A model generated the notes under the pieces. It did no database searches, had not been told where the DNA came from, and saw only the letters and a list, made by a program, of their open reading frames with translations. A stretch of 64,000 nucleotides of DNA. Origin: Marinoscillum sp049115815. Its GTDB lineage: Bacteria > Bacteroidota > Bacteroidia > Cytophagales > Cyclobacteriaceae. This document shows, in pieces, positions 46,601 through 52,981 of this stretch (positions are counted from its first letter, which is position 1; every line of letters starts with the position of its first letter). The translations under genes and the position numbers were made by a program. The DNA lies in assembly GCA_049115815.1 (NCBI GenBank), contig JAGDZO010000033.1, positions 1 to 64,000 of the forward strand, read 5' to 3'.

Positions 46601-48737
46601 GAACAAAGCCTGCATCAAGAATTGGGTCATCCAAAACATTACCACTAGCGCCAGTTTCAAGATAAGGATCACCTGTGAATCCTAAATCAGAAATATCACT
46701 GACTGCTAAATAATCTCCTCCTGAGACATTATGAAATATATTCTCACTGATGAAAAGTGATCCTGAAGTAAATGCGTCATAAGAAGTACTTGAAGTATCA
46801 CTATATTCGATCACCACTCCGGTACCTAAATCACTAAAAATACTATTGTAATAATGTCCTTGCCCGTTCCGGTCAAAGGAAGCCGCACGCTGAACTCCAA
46901 ATTCATCATCGCCAACGTAAGTGGCATTGTAGATATAAGCCCCTGCTACAACAATATCTTCAGGATAACCTCCATGATGCTCTCCAAAGGTTCCATCAAC
47001 ACCTTTGGCAAAGAGAAATTGAAGTTTTCCGGTATAACCTAGATCAGTTTCAAATCCATTATTTGCTACATTATATGCTATAAGGTTACTTGCATCTGCG
47101 TTTCCTCCATAGAAATTATAGGCATTTGCAGCAGCTCCAACTACTTCGATATGATTAAGCACAGCTTCGTTACCTACTCCAGCTATTGTCAATGCTGGCA
47201 TACCTCCATATCCGGATACTCCATTGATCTCCCCAGTATGTCTTATGGAAACATAAGTAAGCGATGTTCCCGAGTTTCCAAAATTCACTTCACCCCCACC
47301 ATATTCGAGTCGAGATTCGAATGGCAGATTTCCATTACCGCCTAAAGGTTCGAAAACGGAAAGCTCATTGTTGATGGAGTAATCTCCCAAAATGGCTACC
47401 CCTCCCCACTGACCATTGGTGTTTTCGTCAAAATTTACAGATAGGTTGGATGCACTTGCTGGAGGTGCGAGTTGGTCAGATTCTCCTGTGAATACTATAG
47501 GATTGGTTTCTGTACCATTCGCTATAAGTGTACCACCCACTGCTACAATGAGCATACTCGGTTCGGTCTGAAAAGTATAGCCCTTGATGACAGCACCAGG
47601 CTGGATAGTGAGTGTCTGTCCTTCATTAACAAAGCATAATCCTGCCAAAGCATATACATAGTCAGTAGTGAAAGTATTGGTACCAATCCCATTCCCTCCA
47701 TCCGTGATCAATATGGTGGCAACACCTCCTATATCCATAGTGTCGTAGGTAGTACCAGAAGGCACTTCTAGCAATGGCGCTGAGCTCATTCGGTAGTTAG
47801 ATGTCCTATTTGAGACGGTGTAGTTGTCGCTAGAACTAACCCGCTTTTCATCGGAACTATCTAGTGATATATTTCTAAAGATTTTATTAGCACTGCTAGT
47901 CGCAGTTACTTGAGGAGTAATCTGCTTCGATAGAGTGGCTTTTGAAATTTGGGGTTCAGATATAGCAGTTGTCTGTTTGCTGATACTAGGAGCCAGTGAC
48001 ATGGGTGCACTCGAGCTCTTGGCTTGCTGTAGAGCATCAGCCCATCCGTACTTCGACCTTGCCTCTTCGACCCTTGCAGTTCTTTCCTGAAGCATTTTTT
48101 GAGTATAAGCCTCTTTACGTTCTTTCAGTATGTCTTCTTTCGTCTTCTGTATGCTCTGGGGGTTAGAATAGTCCTTTTTGACCTCTTTTTCTAACTTATC
48201 AATTTCTGTCGGAACCTTCGCAGCTGTATTTGCAGTCAAGTTGTCCACCATCTTCAGCATACTCTGCTGCTTCTGGATGTTTTGTTGGTGAATCTGTTGG
48301 TGCAGTGCATGACTAACATCATCTTGAAGATCCTCTTTATACCCCAGCTCTTTAGCCGTGGCAGCTGGTTTTTCCTGTTTTACTTCTAATGCAGTAGATG
48401 AGACAACTTGTTTAGTGGCACTTAGATTGGTTTCAAATCTTTTGGAGAGGTTTTCCAAGTATTGCTCATATGCCACCTTGCTAAATTCTAAAGATTTGGA
48501 AGTGACAGTTTGCTCATCTTGCTCAAGAACAGAAACAGGTCCAATTGATTCAAGACCTGTAACCTGGACAGCATTGCTGCCCGCCAAGGGTTTCTGATAT
48601 TCGGTCCGCAGTGATTCTATCTTTCTTAACTGCTCGGCGCTCTCATTAGGGTTAGCCTTTTTGAGCTGTTGCGAATTGGCAGATGAAACAAAAAGGGTAA
48701 TTAGGAGGGTGAAGTATAGTGGCTTCTGAATAGTCAT
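34692..48737 (-). CDS. ~4,681-residue mosaic T9SS surface protein (LRR/Ig/FG-GAP)
   Basis: The ATG at 48737 gives a signal peptide (MTIQKPLYFTLLITLFVSSANSQ); ATG 48758 would add seven residues. In order: Gln/Lys/Glu-rich coiled-coil region (~25-290); beta-helix-like region (~350-700, 'GQTLTIQPGAVIKG'); a CBM-like domain (~760-910) and three ~165-residue repeats; three [cap + LRR + Ig-like] modules (~1412-2815); an unassigned domain and two Fn3-like domains; FG-GAP repeats (DFDGDGDDDLY) with an ASPIC/UnbV end (~3260-3712); two more cap+LRR+Ig modules (~3717-4350); two Cna/Sdr-like domains; and a type-A T9SS sorting domain ('INLFPNPTDEVMVAEF', 'LSEYKSGVYFMVFTDEAG') at the end. It is monocistronic. 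Adhesion or glycan/protein binding is likely; no enzyme active site was found. Confidence 0.92.
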   Translation of the reverse strand: MTIQKPLYFTLLITLFVSSANSQQLKKANPNESAEQLRKIESLRTEYQKPLAGSNAVQVTGLESIGPVSVLEQDEQTVTSKSLEFSKVAYEQYLENLSKRFETNLSATKQVVSSTALEVKQEKPAATAKELGYKEDLQDDVSHALHQQIHQQNIQKQQSMLKMVDNLTANTAAKVPTEIDKLEKEVKKDYSNPQSIQKTKEDILKERKEAYTQKMLQERTARVEEARSKYGWADALQQAKSSSAPMSLAPSISKQTTAISEPQISKATLSKQITPQVTATSSANKIFRNISLDSSDEKRVSSSDNYTVSNRTSNYRMSSAPLLEVPSGTTYDTMDIGGVATILITDGGNGIGTNTFTTDYVYALAGLCFVNEGQTLTIQPGAVIKGYTFQTEPSMLIVAVGGTLIANGTETNPIVFTGESDQLAPPASASNLSVNFDENTNGQWGGVAILGDYSINNELSVFEPLGGNGNLPFESRLEYGGGEVNFGNSGTSLTYVSIRHTGEINGVSGYGGMPALTIAGVGNEAVLNHIEVVGAAANAYNFYGGNADASNLIAYNVANNGFETDLGYTGKLQFLFAKGVDGTFGEHHGGYPEDIVVAGAYIYNATYVGDDEFGVQRAASFDRNGQGHYYNSIFSDLGTGVVIEYSDTSSTSYDAFTSGSLFISENIFHNVSGGDYLAVSDISDLGFTGDPYLETGASGNVLDDPILDAGFVPSNTYTFGFLNTGDSFYEVTDYAGAFAPASTPWYADWSFTSQLAGGSSSATEPLTAPDNVIEDPNNVISVFNDIYDNPPAVDLNPNWGQATIQSLVDIGGNSVSKLESLNYQGIDFGQSLDLTGMETMHLDMWTANATSVDVYLISGNTVETSVSLTIVPDQWEAYDIPLADFTGVDLSDVIQIKFDDAGAGDAPTIFLDNIMFYTLNPVVAPMSVLPFDFEGNPSKNDFLDFEGGHLTIQANPAPMGINLSDSVGQMIKGPGTEFGGSFVNLQSPLDFVSNNVFTMKVYTPAIGTSVLLKVENIADPNINFSQEVSTNIANDWEELTFDFSGIDTGNGYDRVVFIFDLGIEGDSSSAFTYYFDDLALSGFNQPYVPVSTLPFDFETNPSFDDIDYFEGAFISVVSNPDPSGINTSIEVAEIIKEPASETWGGSLINLASPMDLTTNNIFKAKVRVPFANTPIILRLEDRFGNSPYYEVQQSTTLANQWEELTFDFSGIDTNYDYDRVIFQFNPDTLGDGGPNSTYYLDDVVLAGFIAPPGAVSTLPFDFEMSPDSLDFEDFSGAMLSIIDNPQVNGINTSGKVGQVIKGVGDIWAGSIINLADSIDFSTNKVFKLKVFAPAVGTGVLLKVENSNDPDIFYERELFTTVANEWEELSFNFIGVDETQGYHKVILIFENGISGDGSAAFTYLIDDLELIEGNGADINLNDYDALIALRSALGGDLVDNWLDVNPPSSWPNIDFDGSGRVNALYLDNHNLSGDVPVELTTLSELGFLTIGGNAITSFPEGMGNLDKVGQIYAWGNQLTTLPSDILDMSSLFNLDLSGNQLTEFAFSSVSLGESEFSLQLINLAGNQLNEIPSVVYGLSYLTELNVDSNSIGSISSGISNLSMLQTLNIGFNNFTTLPAEISLLTGLYNLYAYGNSISSLPDLSSNRSLREIRLWNNQITNNIADFFVLDSLEVLDIYNNQISGTLDGIGNMKSIREFYAGVNQISGGIPAEISSLTDLVEFRLHDNLLNGNIAGELFELPMISNIELYSNQLTGTFPTTNGSSSLNSLNLSNNAFTSFSPSIGNFPSLTYLSLEGNQLSGLLPIEISSDTSLLEIHLQYNQLTGGIPAEWGDLINLEGIFLTGNLLDQPLPEELGNWSNLKRLAIDQNKIPGEIPASFSNLMYLEGIYIYDNQLTGLPDWSALEFLGEIYLFNNYLGFNDLEPLMQTPAHTFGFEPMYPGSDSFEILEVGQNLTIDAQVGGTSNRYAWFLDDQYLEVADTSHLVIENFSRSDAGTYRCLVTNDSINSRTYLEIGSGNRTYWIQIDVAAADSMALVDIYHATQGYQWNDSENWLSAPVAMWEGVIIEGGRVTELDLGLKNLIGSVPPTIGQLDALKRLSFWNNPEIGNFAGELYGLSNLTFLDLANVGLKKISPSINLLTNLDTLWIGDNPIRGSVPNELFDLTGLKLLDLRNNSFSGSFPNDLNRLTNLEHFNLFGSTDISSIPDVFDQLPNLKKLYISYMDNMTGPIPSTITSLSNLEELNLSGTPFTSGLELVGSLTTLRSLWLYGSPLAYTSLPSEFSALTNLETLGLGFADYSAGIPDVIWNFTRMKYFQMPECNVNGPLPAQLSSWDSLIFLNLRNNGFSGGFPSDFNTEFLEHVFFHNNSIDDISALEGATNVQRFFAYGNKLEFSDFLPFQSAIESGAFFIIQNQQPTNGEYNYLQYNVGDSIGLSMNIGVDTLTVVDWFKDGNYIGSGKEISLGFAANPDTDGQYEANAYHSVLSDLGGLHLNTGILDVQVVDSIDPLDSAALISFYDNIDNASEVLLSWKNGPVETWEGVIAHGGRVYGLALNGLQGTIPGAAIANLTTLEFLQMSDGELTGEIPTEIFIESLTHLDLGRNQLTGSIPVELNNSPFLNFIGLAGNQLTGSIPELTLPDLNQFYLDNNALSGAVPSWFNQNNWGGLSLDRNKFDALPQGLDTALVNAFYVNFEYNSFDLFDLIRASGNSVGADVSHGVQSETRAISFTGDANIGGTVTLTAQKLHPDDQFTWFSYNKYNQEGNAGYDYITFTGSDSTLVIEIDGEHAQTNYIASVGNFSYKNGGYEFLTKSISVDPYDKRYATAMEASPLDESSKGSNQAVIGMPDLAPNGWEWEQSANWWENPLSPDTDTLKLMYEDSPIPINYVRLYGATPLALFQMTLRGASGEEQVINVGSYINHWDKQIVFPKTSFAVTQVDFAVREGAIDAIEIGDTGEGIEAPVLDDRYTSIGEDHLYIEIKHSNPLSDYIVLERSTDGSNFVLADTLYREGWHYRQVPPGKYYYRAKAGYSSFDLVSGYSNVLGTGNCEPTFPSGKLWAGSSLASGNYEGTTGERSEVSITPIGYAEFSVSDVTAGWYDQFFGFYEDQVNLLQKCDVFYGFTSGGQVGDVNFTYENDTLYAEWYDYNNGVEAVSKFWVTGDAPVITDFDPGIPTNLTSKLVSSKNIEVTWDVSHPDAQYIVQRSVANSTQYVSIDTVSINSFLDTNTLDNKLYFYRVVGLGGEIRNNPSNESCIVHKPAIFEPLNNIVTTDITRTSYGGSWGDFDGDGDDDLYVVNAFDQSANFLYENTGNGTFRKVIGSIATSEEAFTRSASWGDYDNDGFMDLLVPTRDIGDQVYRNTGSKSFERKGSVITAATDSIPSESAIWVDLDQDGNLDVINSNGLVFTNDGAGNFALTSRLENDNGILAEQPILIWTVSNVDIDNDGDQDIYFTGDAANMLFLNDGLGGLTYVENEISNTSLLSRGFSWADFNNDGYIDLITGDRSTELFGIYLNMGDGSFAFLDAETFVVASNTPVTEMFVGRGYSTADLNNDGTIDIVGMLDSRARIFYNNGQAEFTMVEEDAQTFPLTSNFSHISLADINSDGFVDLFLPNQAFEGNNFMYLNNGNGNNWLSVRLKGIESNRSGIGARINVKSNNVWQTQTVRTMNGISSGNSLTAEFGIGSAGIVDSVEVAWPSGKFTYALNVSPNQLLSMVEIPEASGPTVNVNDSTALRALYAKNGGENWVRKQGWLVGSPLGWEGVDFDDNGRVVSLILNDNNLTDTIAAAITSLTELKVLDLSGNNLIGPMPSDIGNLTALENLSLNENQLDGTIPASIGSLVNLQNLDLYSNNFFGELPRTLGGLVNLRQFEIQNNGFIGFVPAEIGTLSNLAILRMDHNDFEGALPSGLGGMTSLQVLYVNDNHFTEGLPAGLGSLSTLLELKAQNNEFFGPLPSELSNLKELQYVDISNNMFTGSIAPLVAGPYVYYFNADNNRFNAMPDINTFLADSILLRNNAIDFGFFELNDRLIKDGRLKLNPQAPLFDPVDTLQNVGSAIEIAYEIGGSFNTYNWSFNGSPLTSSTGVDVTDAIVFINSPDTPNQGVYLLEITNSNYPGVTLTTSPFTLKLSSLERDKQALLDFMEAVNKGDFPVTLNWSESSTLTSDWDGVTVEGDRVTALELPAVVDTDLSDGNQSQIFDGLVPLSFTDLSGLKTLDLKNHFLRSFPNISNWPSIETVDISNNRLAFKDIIPNVKLGTKITYIPQRRYDVTLNEIAPAGDDKIVRINMSGTGLQYQWKFGKYLPGQAFNNDVVDIPNANSRVYQIENLDFDKMGTYRVDITHPDVPGLTITSRNRNILASTDVFGTAFADGSNTLLTDGEVILFRKTPEGPYVAEDTVLLDGGGEYAFQNVVLGDFIVLTKPDRTVFENTIATYYEQADLFENATVLEVRNRVEGIDIQMVFYEEPEPEPTGADFDGLVESEFEDDFEQDEEGSGRVSARRKVKKAGCSMRRFVRSGRPEEDVYELYAYVESDDEGRFNFVDIEEGKYRLNIQYPGVPMDPDSEIEFIVGGDKENQQFSLVATITEDGIVVDAEEVLYTMKPYIKDINLFPNPTDEVMVAEFLVYRKLNDLKMEIHDVRGVKLFEIPLAHRMGPQVTKVDLSEYKSGVYFMVFTDEAGTFRQQLKIGKK
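35690..37590 (-). repeat. Supermodules 4 and 5: Trp-rich cap + LRR + Ig-like
   Basis: Module 4 (37590-36375) starts 'NVNDSTALRALYAKNGGENW' and its LRRs have the plant-type form LxGxIPxxxGxLxxLxxL (e.g. 'LDGTIPASIGSLVNLQNLDL'). Module 5 (36365-35690) starts 'LERDKQALLDFMEAV' and has fewer LRRs. Both end in a linker with 'FELND' or 'FKDII' and an Ig-like domain. Borders are by eye. Confidence 0.65.
40300..44505 (-). repeat. Supermodules 1-3: Trp-rich cap + plant-type LRR + Ig-like
   Basis: Module 1 (44505-42660) begins 'NLNDYDALIALRSALGGD'; module 2 (42655-41235) begins 'DSMALVDIYHATQGYQWND'; module 3 (41225-40305) begins 'LDSAALISFYDNID'. Each cap ends W.GV....GRV..L.L and runs into LRRs with the LxGxIP form. 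Each LRR block ends in an [FY].D[LF] linker and then an Ig-like domain ('DAGTYRCLVTND' in module 1). The cap resembles the plant LRRNT_2 domain but lacks its Cys pair. Confidence 0.65.
44490..45980 (-). repeat. Three ~495-base tandem repeats (CBM-like beta sandwich)
   Basis: Units start near 45975, 45480 and 44985. Each encodes 'LPFDFE..PS', then 'GINTS..V...IK', 'ANxWEELTFDFSGID' and a closing 'YY.DDL.L.GF' strand. The repeated DNA is diverged but still visible (for example TCAAATGGCAA and TCGAATGGCAA at the same place in each unit). The beta-sandwich pattern with Asp near the end suggests a calcium-stabilised carbohydrate-binding module; this is inference. Confidence 0.75.
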
Positions 48738-48818
48738 GGGTAAGACGAATTTTTCCATCCGTAATAACCCAAAATTTGAACAGAAAACCAAAATATTTAA
48801 AAGGTATTTTACTTAGAT

Positions 48819-48852
48819 AAAATATAACATTACTTAGAATTCATTTAACAAA
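48819..48852 (-). promoter_or_regulatory. Candidate promoter of the giant gene
   Basis: On the minus strand TTTTG (48852-48848) and TATATTTT (48826-48819), a variant of TAnnTTTG, are 21 bases apart. Transcription would start near 48811, leaving a ~75-base leader. The whole interval 48738-49118 is AT-rich; besides this and the terminator at 49036 I see nothing in it. Confidence 0.35.
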
Positions 48853-49035
48853 ATTCAAATATCCACCTCTGAAGGGCATACAGCCCACAAATTAGTTAAA
48901 TCATGGTATTAATCCGTTTCTTGTTATCTAACTTTTCAAAACCAAACTATTTGATCAAAGGCACTTCATTAAATATATCTCACTTTATATCAACCAGATA
49001 GCGAAATGCTTGAGCTCAATATATGACCATTAAAA

Positions 49036-49063
49036 AAGCCAATTATCTTAAGATAATTGGCTT
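49036..49063 (-). terminator. Terminator of the glucan-utilisation cluster
   Basis: A perfect 28-base palindrome, AAGCCAATTATCTT with AAGATAATTGGCTT, is followed on the minus strand by a run of T. It lies 56 bases after the last gene (cytoplasmic GH17). Confidence 0.75.
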
Positions 49064-49118
49064 GATTCAAGGCATGATTATCAACTCAAAATTTAGTTTT
49101 CTGAGCAGAATATTGCAC

Positions 49119-50021
49119 TTAATATTTCAAATTTTCGTTTTTGTCCCAAACACCCCAAAAAGCGCCTACATCTCCTTCAGCGCCTACTTTCCAGGACTCA
49201 TCAAATGATGAGAAATAGAACATCTCGATTCCCTCTTCTTTGGACCACTGCTGAGCGTTGATAAAATACTTCAAGGCATTTTCAGTGGATGGAAAAGACC
49301 CCCCAGTGTTAGACCCTTGATCTGGCCAGCCGGTTTCTGTGATGATAACTCTTTTTCCATCAGCCGCCTTTGTTGCAATTCGGAACATTTCTTTCATATA
49401 GAGCAAAGAATACTCCTGCGGGCAACCTTCCCAGAATGGATAACAATTAGCCAAAATGACGTCACATGCTGACGCTAAATTTGGCCTAGTCTCAAACTCA
49501 TAATAAGCATCTACATAGCCTACAGGGACATCTTTGGTAATATTTGCTTTTACTTCGCCAATAAAGTCCAAAAGTTCCACCTCGGATAGATCATTTCTAT
49601 ACAATACTTCATTCCCCACTGCTGATATATCCACGAATCCATCATTGACCAGATTTATCAAATTGTCTACCTCTTTTCTGTTGATGATTGCATCATCTCC
49701 AAGCCAAGCGCCCACCATGGTACTAAATCCCATTTCTTTGGCAATAATTGGGATGAACTCATTTCCATCAGTAGTGGAGAATGACCTAATCCATTTTGTG
49801 TATGGCTTGATCACTTCTAGCCTTCTTCTTATTTGATCCTCAGAAAGTTGATCGCCCGGCTTCTGACCTTCTATATATGGGCTCGAACAGAATCCATGCA
49901 CGCCATCTTCCAAAGTTTTTTTGAAAATGGTTTTCAATTCGTCAAGCGACTTTCCGCTTATGTCTAGGGATGATAAGGATAAGTACCTCTCATCCCTGAA
50001 TGATGACCTTTGTAATTTCAT
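49119..50021 (-). CDS. GH17 family beta-glucanase, no signal peptide
   Basis: This 300-residue (beta/alpha)8 enzyme shows the GH17 pair: 'DISAVGNEVLYRND' with the acid/base Glu at ~138, and 'RVIITETGWPDQGS' with the nucleophile Glu at ~228. GH17 enzymes cut beta-1,3-glucan links such as those of laminarin, or transfer glucosyl chains. The N-terminus (MKLQRSSFRDERYLSLSSLDI) has no signal, so it should work in the cytoplasm on imported oligosaccharides. It ends the minus-strand operon, 18 bases after the MFS gene. The other GH17 (52981-54276) is exported, so the two act in different compartments. Confidence 0.85.
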   Translation of the reverse strand: MKLQRSSFRDERYLSLSSLDISGKSLDELKTIFKKTLEDGVHGFCSSPYIEGQKPGDQLSEDQIRRRLEVIKPYTKWIRSFSTTDGNEFIPIIAKEMGFSTMVGAWLGDDAIINRKEVDNLINLVNDGFVDISAVGNEVLYRNDLSEVELLDFIGEVKANITKDVPVGYVDAYYEFETRPNLASACDVILANCYPFWEGCPQEYSLLYMKEMFRIATKAADGKRVIITETGWPDQGSNTGGSFPSTENALKYFINAQQWSKEEGIEMFYFSSFDESWKVGAEGDVGAFWGVWDKNENLKY

Positions 50022-50039
50022 AAATATTAATGGTTGAAT

Positions 50040-51470
50040 TTATAGCTCTCCTCTGCGCTCTACGAGTTTGGCCTTAATATCCCTTGCGCGATCCTCAGAA
50101 AGGTTGTAAGACCACATGACAACAATAGCCAATGCCGCGGTACCAGCTGGTATGATGATATCCGCTAATCTTAGCTGATACATGGTCTCTGCTGACTGTG
50201 TAGCCGCTGCTCCATCAAATCCAACAAATTTGAGAACCGCTCCGCCCAATACTAGCGCAATAGCTTGACCCAGCTTAACCATCCACCAATAGATAGCTCC
50301 GAAGGTTCCTTCTTTTCGTGGCATTCCATTATTGAGCTCATCCAGATCGCAAACATCTGCTGTCATACTCATCATCAGTGTGAATAAGCCGCCAAGACCA
50401 AACGCGATCAATGGAACAGGAAGTAACATGACCCATGGTACCTCTTGGTTGAACCCCCACCACTTCAATATGTAGCCAATGATCGAAATTACCGTGGAAA
50501 TAATGAAGGCGTTCTTCTTCCCAAATTTGTTGGATAACCAACTAACAATAGGAATCACCATAAAGGCTGTGATGACCGCTGTGACTGTAGAAAACCATGC
50601 GGGCCATGTGCCTGCATCAGCATAGCTACCATCGAAAATATAGAAAACAATGATAAAGACACTAAATGAAGCTACCATTTGAAATCCATTGAACACCAAG
50701 AAAGTGGCTCCACAAAGCTTCACAAATGGCTTATTTTTAAATACCTCTACAATCCCTTTAAATAGATCTTTGACATTGGTAAAAAGCGTAGAGAAATTGA
50801 TCTCTTTCCTGTTTTCCATCTTGGAAGCATCTATTCCTTTGCAAAAGAAAGCAGGAAGAATGCCTAGAACCATACACAAGCCCGCCACCCCTAATGAGAG
50901 CTGACGCACTCCTACTGCCTGAGAGGCAAAGATCTCGGGATCAGCAATGATTACCCAGAACCATGGCACGATCATCCAGGCTATCTGACCCATGGTCTGA
51001 GAAAAAGCCATTAATCGCGTACGCTCATTGTAGTCGGAAGTCATTTCATATCCAAGGCCTACAAGCGGTGTGGCGAACATCGTATTTCCAATCAAAAACA
51101 CCATAGACATGATGAGGAAATACCAGAAGTTGAAAAGTTGAGAATTGTTCTCATCCATCTGCCATAGCAGGGCAAAAAAGATCCCACTCAAAATGGCTCC
51201 TATGAAAATATAGGGTCTTCTTCTTCCCCATCTGGATTTAGTATTGTCCGAGATAAATCCCATAATGGGATCTGTCAGAGCATCAAAAATCCTGGGAAGT
51301 CCTCCTAAGAGTCCTGCCAGAAAAGGATCCATCCCGAAAGCGGTCAACAGGAAAAAACTAAAAAAACTTAATGATCCCGGAAGAAGATTAAGGACCAGGT
51401 GCCCCGCGCCAAATGCGGCCTTCTGCCCAAATGGTACTATATCTCTTGCTGCCGTCTTTGCCTGTGTCAT
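50040..51470 (-). CDS. MFS sugar transporter, glycoside-cation symporter (GPH) type
   Basis: This 476-residue protein has about 12 hydrophobic segments. 'DALTDPIMGFISDNTKSRWGRRRPYIFIGAILSG' is the classic GPH/MelB signature (loop 2-3), and 'MTADVCDLDELNNGMPRKEGTFGAIYWWMVKLGQAIAL' is typical of its second half. GPH symporters import glycosides or oligosaccharides with Na+ or H+. Placed between GH30 and a cytoplasmic GH17, it most likely carries short beta-glucan fragments across the inner membrane. 5 bases separate it from the GH30 stop. Confidence 0.9.
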   Translation of the reverse strand: MTQAKTAARDIVPFGQKAAFGAGHLVLNLLPGSLSFFSFFLLTAFGMDPFLAGLLGGLPRIFDALTDPIMGFISDNTKSRWGRRRPYIFIGAILSGIFFALLWQMDENNSQLFNFWYFLIMSMVFLIGNTMFATPLVGLGYEMTSDYNERTRLMAFSQTMGQIAWMIVPWFWVIIADPEIFASQAVGVRQLSLGVAGLCMVLGILPAFFCKGIDASKMENRKEINFSTLFTNVKDLFKGIVEVFKNKPFVKLCGATFLVFNGFQMVASFSVFIIVFYIFDGSYADAGTWPAWFSTVTAVITAFMVIPIVSWLSNKFGKKNAFIISTVISIIGYILKWWGFNQEVPWVMLLPVPLIAFGLGGLFTLMMSMTADVCDLDELNNGMPRKEGTFGAIYWWMVKLGQAIALVLGGAVLKFVGFDGAAATQSAETMYQLRLADIIIPAGTAALAIVVMWSYNLSEDRARDIKAKLVERRGEL

Positions 51471-51475
51471 AATTT

Positions 51476-52981
51476 TTATTTTTGGGGTTTGATCACTAAT
51501 GTCTGGATAGCTTGAGGGTTTATCGAGACCATGGTATTGCGCTCATCGAGCGATAGTTTAATTGACTTTGATTTTGTGGATTGATTAAGAATAACTACCG
51601 CGATGGTGCCATCCGGATTTTCAGCTGCAGTAACTAATAATTCGTCATCAGAATTCTCTAGGCCGATGACTTGAGCTTGTGGGCGAATGAATTTACTAAA
51701 ATGAGCAAGGGTGTAATAGATAGGAGTAAAATACACTTCATCAGCCTCTGGGTCTACAATCACAGGAGCCACACACCAGTTTTTGAACCAGTTTGGCCCA
51801 CCTTGCCTATCGAGCACCATGTTCCAATCGACCCAACCATCTACCCAATTGTTTAGGCAACCAATGATATCTCTAGCGTACCTGTAAGTAGGTACGTATT
51901 TCGGGTGCCAAGGCTTTTGCTCTTCAGGTGCCCAATCCCAGCCCCAGTCAGTTGCCTCTTTGCTCCAATACCAAGCATCATCTTTCCATTTGGGTATTTC
52001 CGAATCCACACAAGCTTCGGTCTGTATCAAATATTTATTCGGAGCTCGGTCATGCGCATATTCCAGAGCTTCAGGAAAAACCATGAATGTACTCTCATAC
52101 CAATGTACTGCTGTTCCAGCATAGTATTCTGATTCACCATTGTCATCGTACATTACGTCGACCCACTCCTTCAATCCTTCACGATTTTGGTCATAGCCGA
52201 GGATATTTACAGCTCCTTTTCCATCAGCCTTGAGCTTAGGTCCAAGATGATTATTGACAAATTGTGTCATTTCTTCTGGGGAGAAGTGCATACTCTCCCA
52301 ATTATTGCCATTACCATGAGGTTCGTTCTCCACGGTCAAGCCCCAGATATCTATTCCTTCTGCCTTGTATGCTTCCAGATATTTGGAGAAAAATAGCGCC
52401 CATGTATCATAATATTTGGGAAGCAATTTCCCTCCGACCCAATGATTATTGTCTTTCATCCAGGGCGGTGCTGTCCAAGGAGAAGAGATGATTTTGAAGC
52501 CTTCCGAAGAAGCTGCCATCGCATCTTTGATCATAGGGATGATATCATCAAGGTCTTCATCTATAGAGAAGCTGTCCAGCTCCATATCGTCTGGTACTGG
52601 AGCGTATGTGTAGTTGCTAAGTGAAAAATCGCAAGAGCTAATGTGAGTTCTGGTCAACGAAAACTGTGCACCCTCATCTCCGAAATACGCATCAATGATC
52701 TTCATCCTGTTTTCAGGACTCAATTGGTTAAGCAAATAGGCGGATGATTCAGTAAAAGACCCTCCGAAACCAGTGATGGTTTGTCGCTTCACAGAAGGCA
52801 AAAGTTTCACATTAGCTGGTTTCTTTCCGATTTCGAAGGCCTCCAATTTGGTCAATTGATTCCCACCTGCAGAGGTCTCATAAACCTCTATTGGTAATTG
52901 ATTTTCAGCATCGCATGAAGTGCCCATAATTGCTATAGTCAATAATAATACCTTGAATGAGTTTGTAAACATCGTGCTCAT
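51476..52981 (-). CDS. GH30 family glycoside hydrolase lipoprotein (beta-1,6-glucanase type)
   Basis: This 501-residue protein has a lipoprotein signal (Cys about 23: 'IAIMGTSC'). The GH30 fold is clear: 'RQTITGFGGSFTESSAYLLNQLSPENR', the acid/base Glu in 'IWGLTVENEPHGN' (~217) and the nucleophile Glu in 'YLIQTEACVDSE' (~320). A C-terminal beta domain follows ('FTPIYYTLAHFSKFIRPQAQVIG'). GH30 enzymes of this type remove beta-1,6-linked glucose branches, fitting laminarin. The start ATG overlaps the GH17 stop (TAATG), so the two genes are coupled. The lipid anchor puts it in the periplasm or on the cell surface. Confidence 0.92.
   Translation of the reverse strand: MSTMFTNSFKVLLLTIAIMGTSCDAENQLPIEVYETSAGGNQLTKLEAFEIGKKPANVKLLPSVKRQTITGFGGSFTESSAYLLNQLSPENRMKIIDAYFGDEGAQFSLTRTHISSCDFSLSNYTYAPVPDDMELDSFSIDEDLDDIIPMIKDAMAASSEGFKIISSPWTAPPWMKDNNHWVGGKLLPKYYDTWALFFSKYLEAYKAEGIDIWGLTVENEPHGNGNNWESMHFSPEEMTQFVNNHLGPKLKADGKGAVNILGYDQNREGLKEWVDVMYDDNGESEYYAGTAVHWYESTFMVFPEALEYAHDRAPNKYLIQTEACVDSEIPKWKDDAWYWSKEATDWGWDWAPEEQKPWHPKYVPTYRYARDIIGCLNNWVDGWVDWNMVLDRQGGPNWFKNWCVAPVIVDPEADEVYFTPIYYTLAHFSKFIRPQAQVIGLENSDDELLVTAAENPDGTIAVVILNQSTKSKSIKLSLDERNTMVSINPQAIQTLVIKPQK

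Noticed and set aside
48738..48791. Longer N-terminus of the giant protein (first in-frame start at 48791)
   Set aside because: It would put 18 residues, partly Cys/Phe-rich, before a normal signal peptide that begins at 48737; ATG 48758 remains possible.
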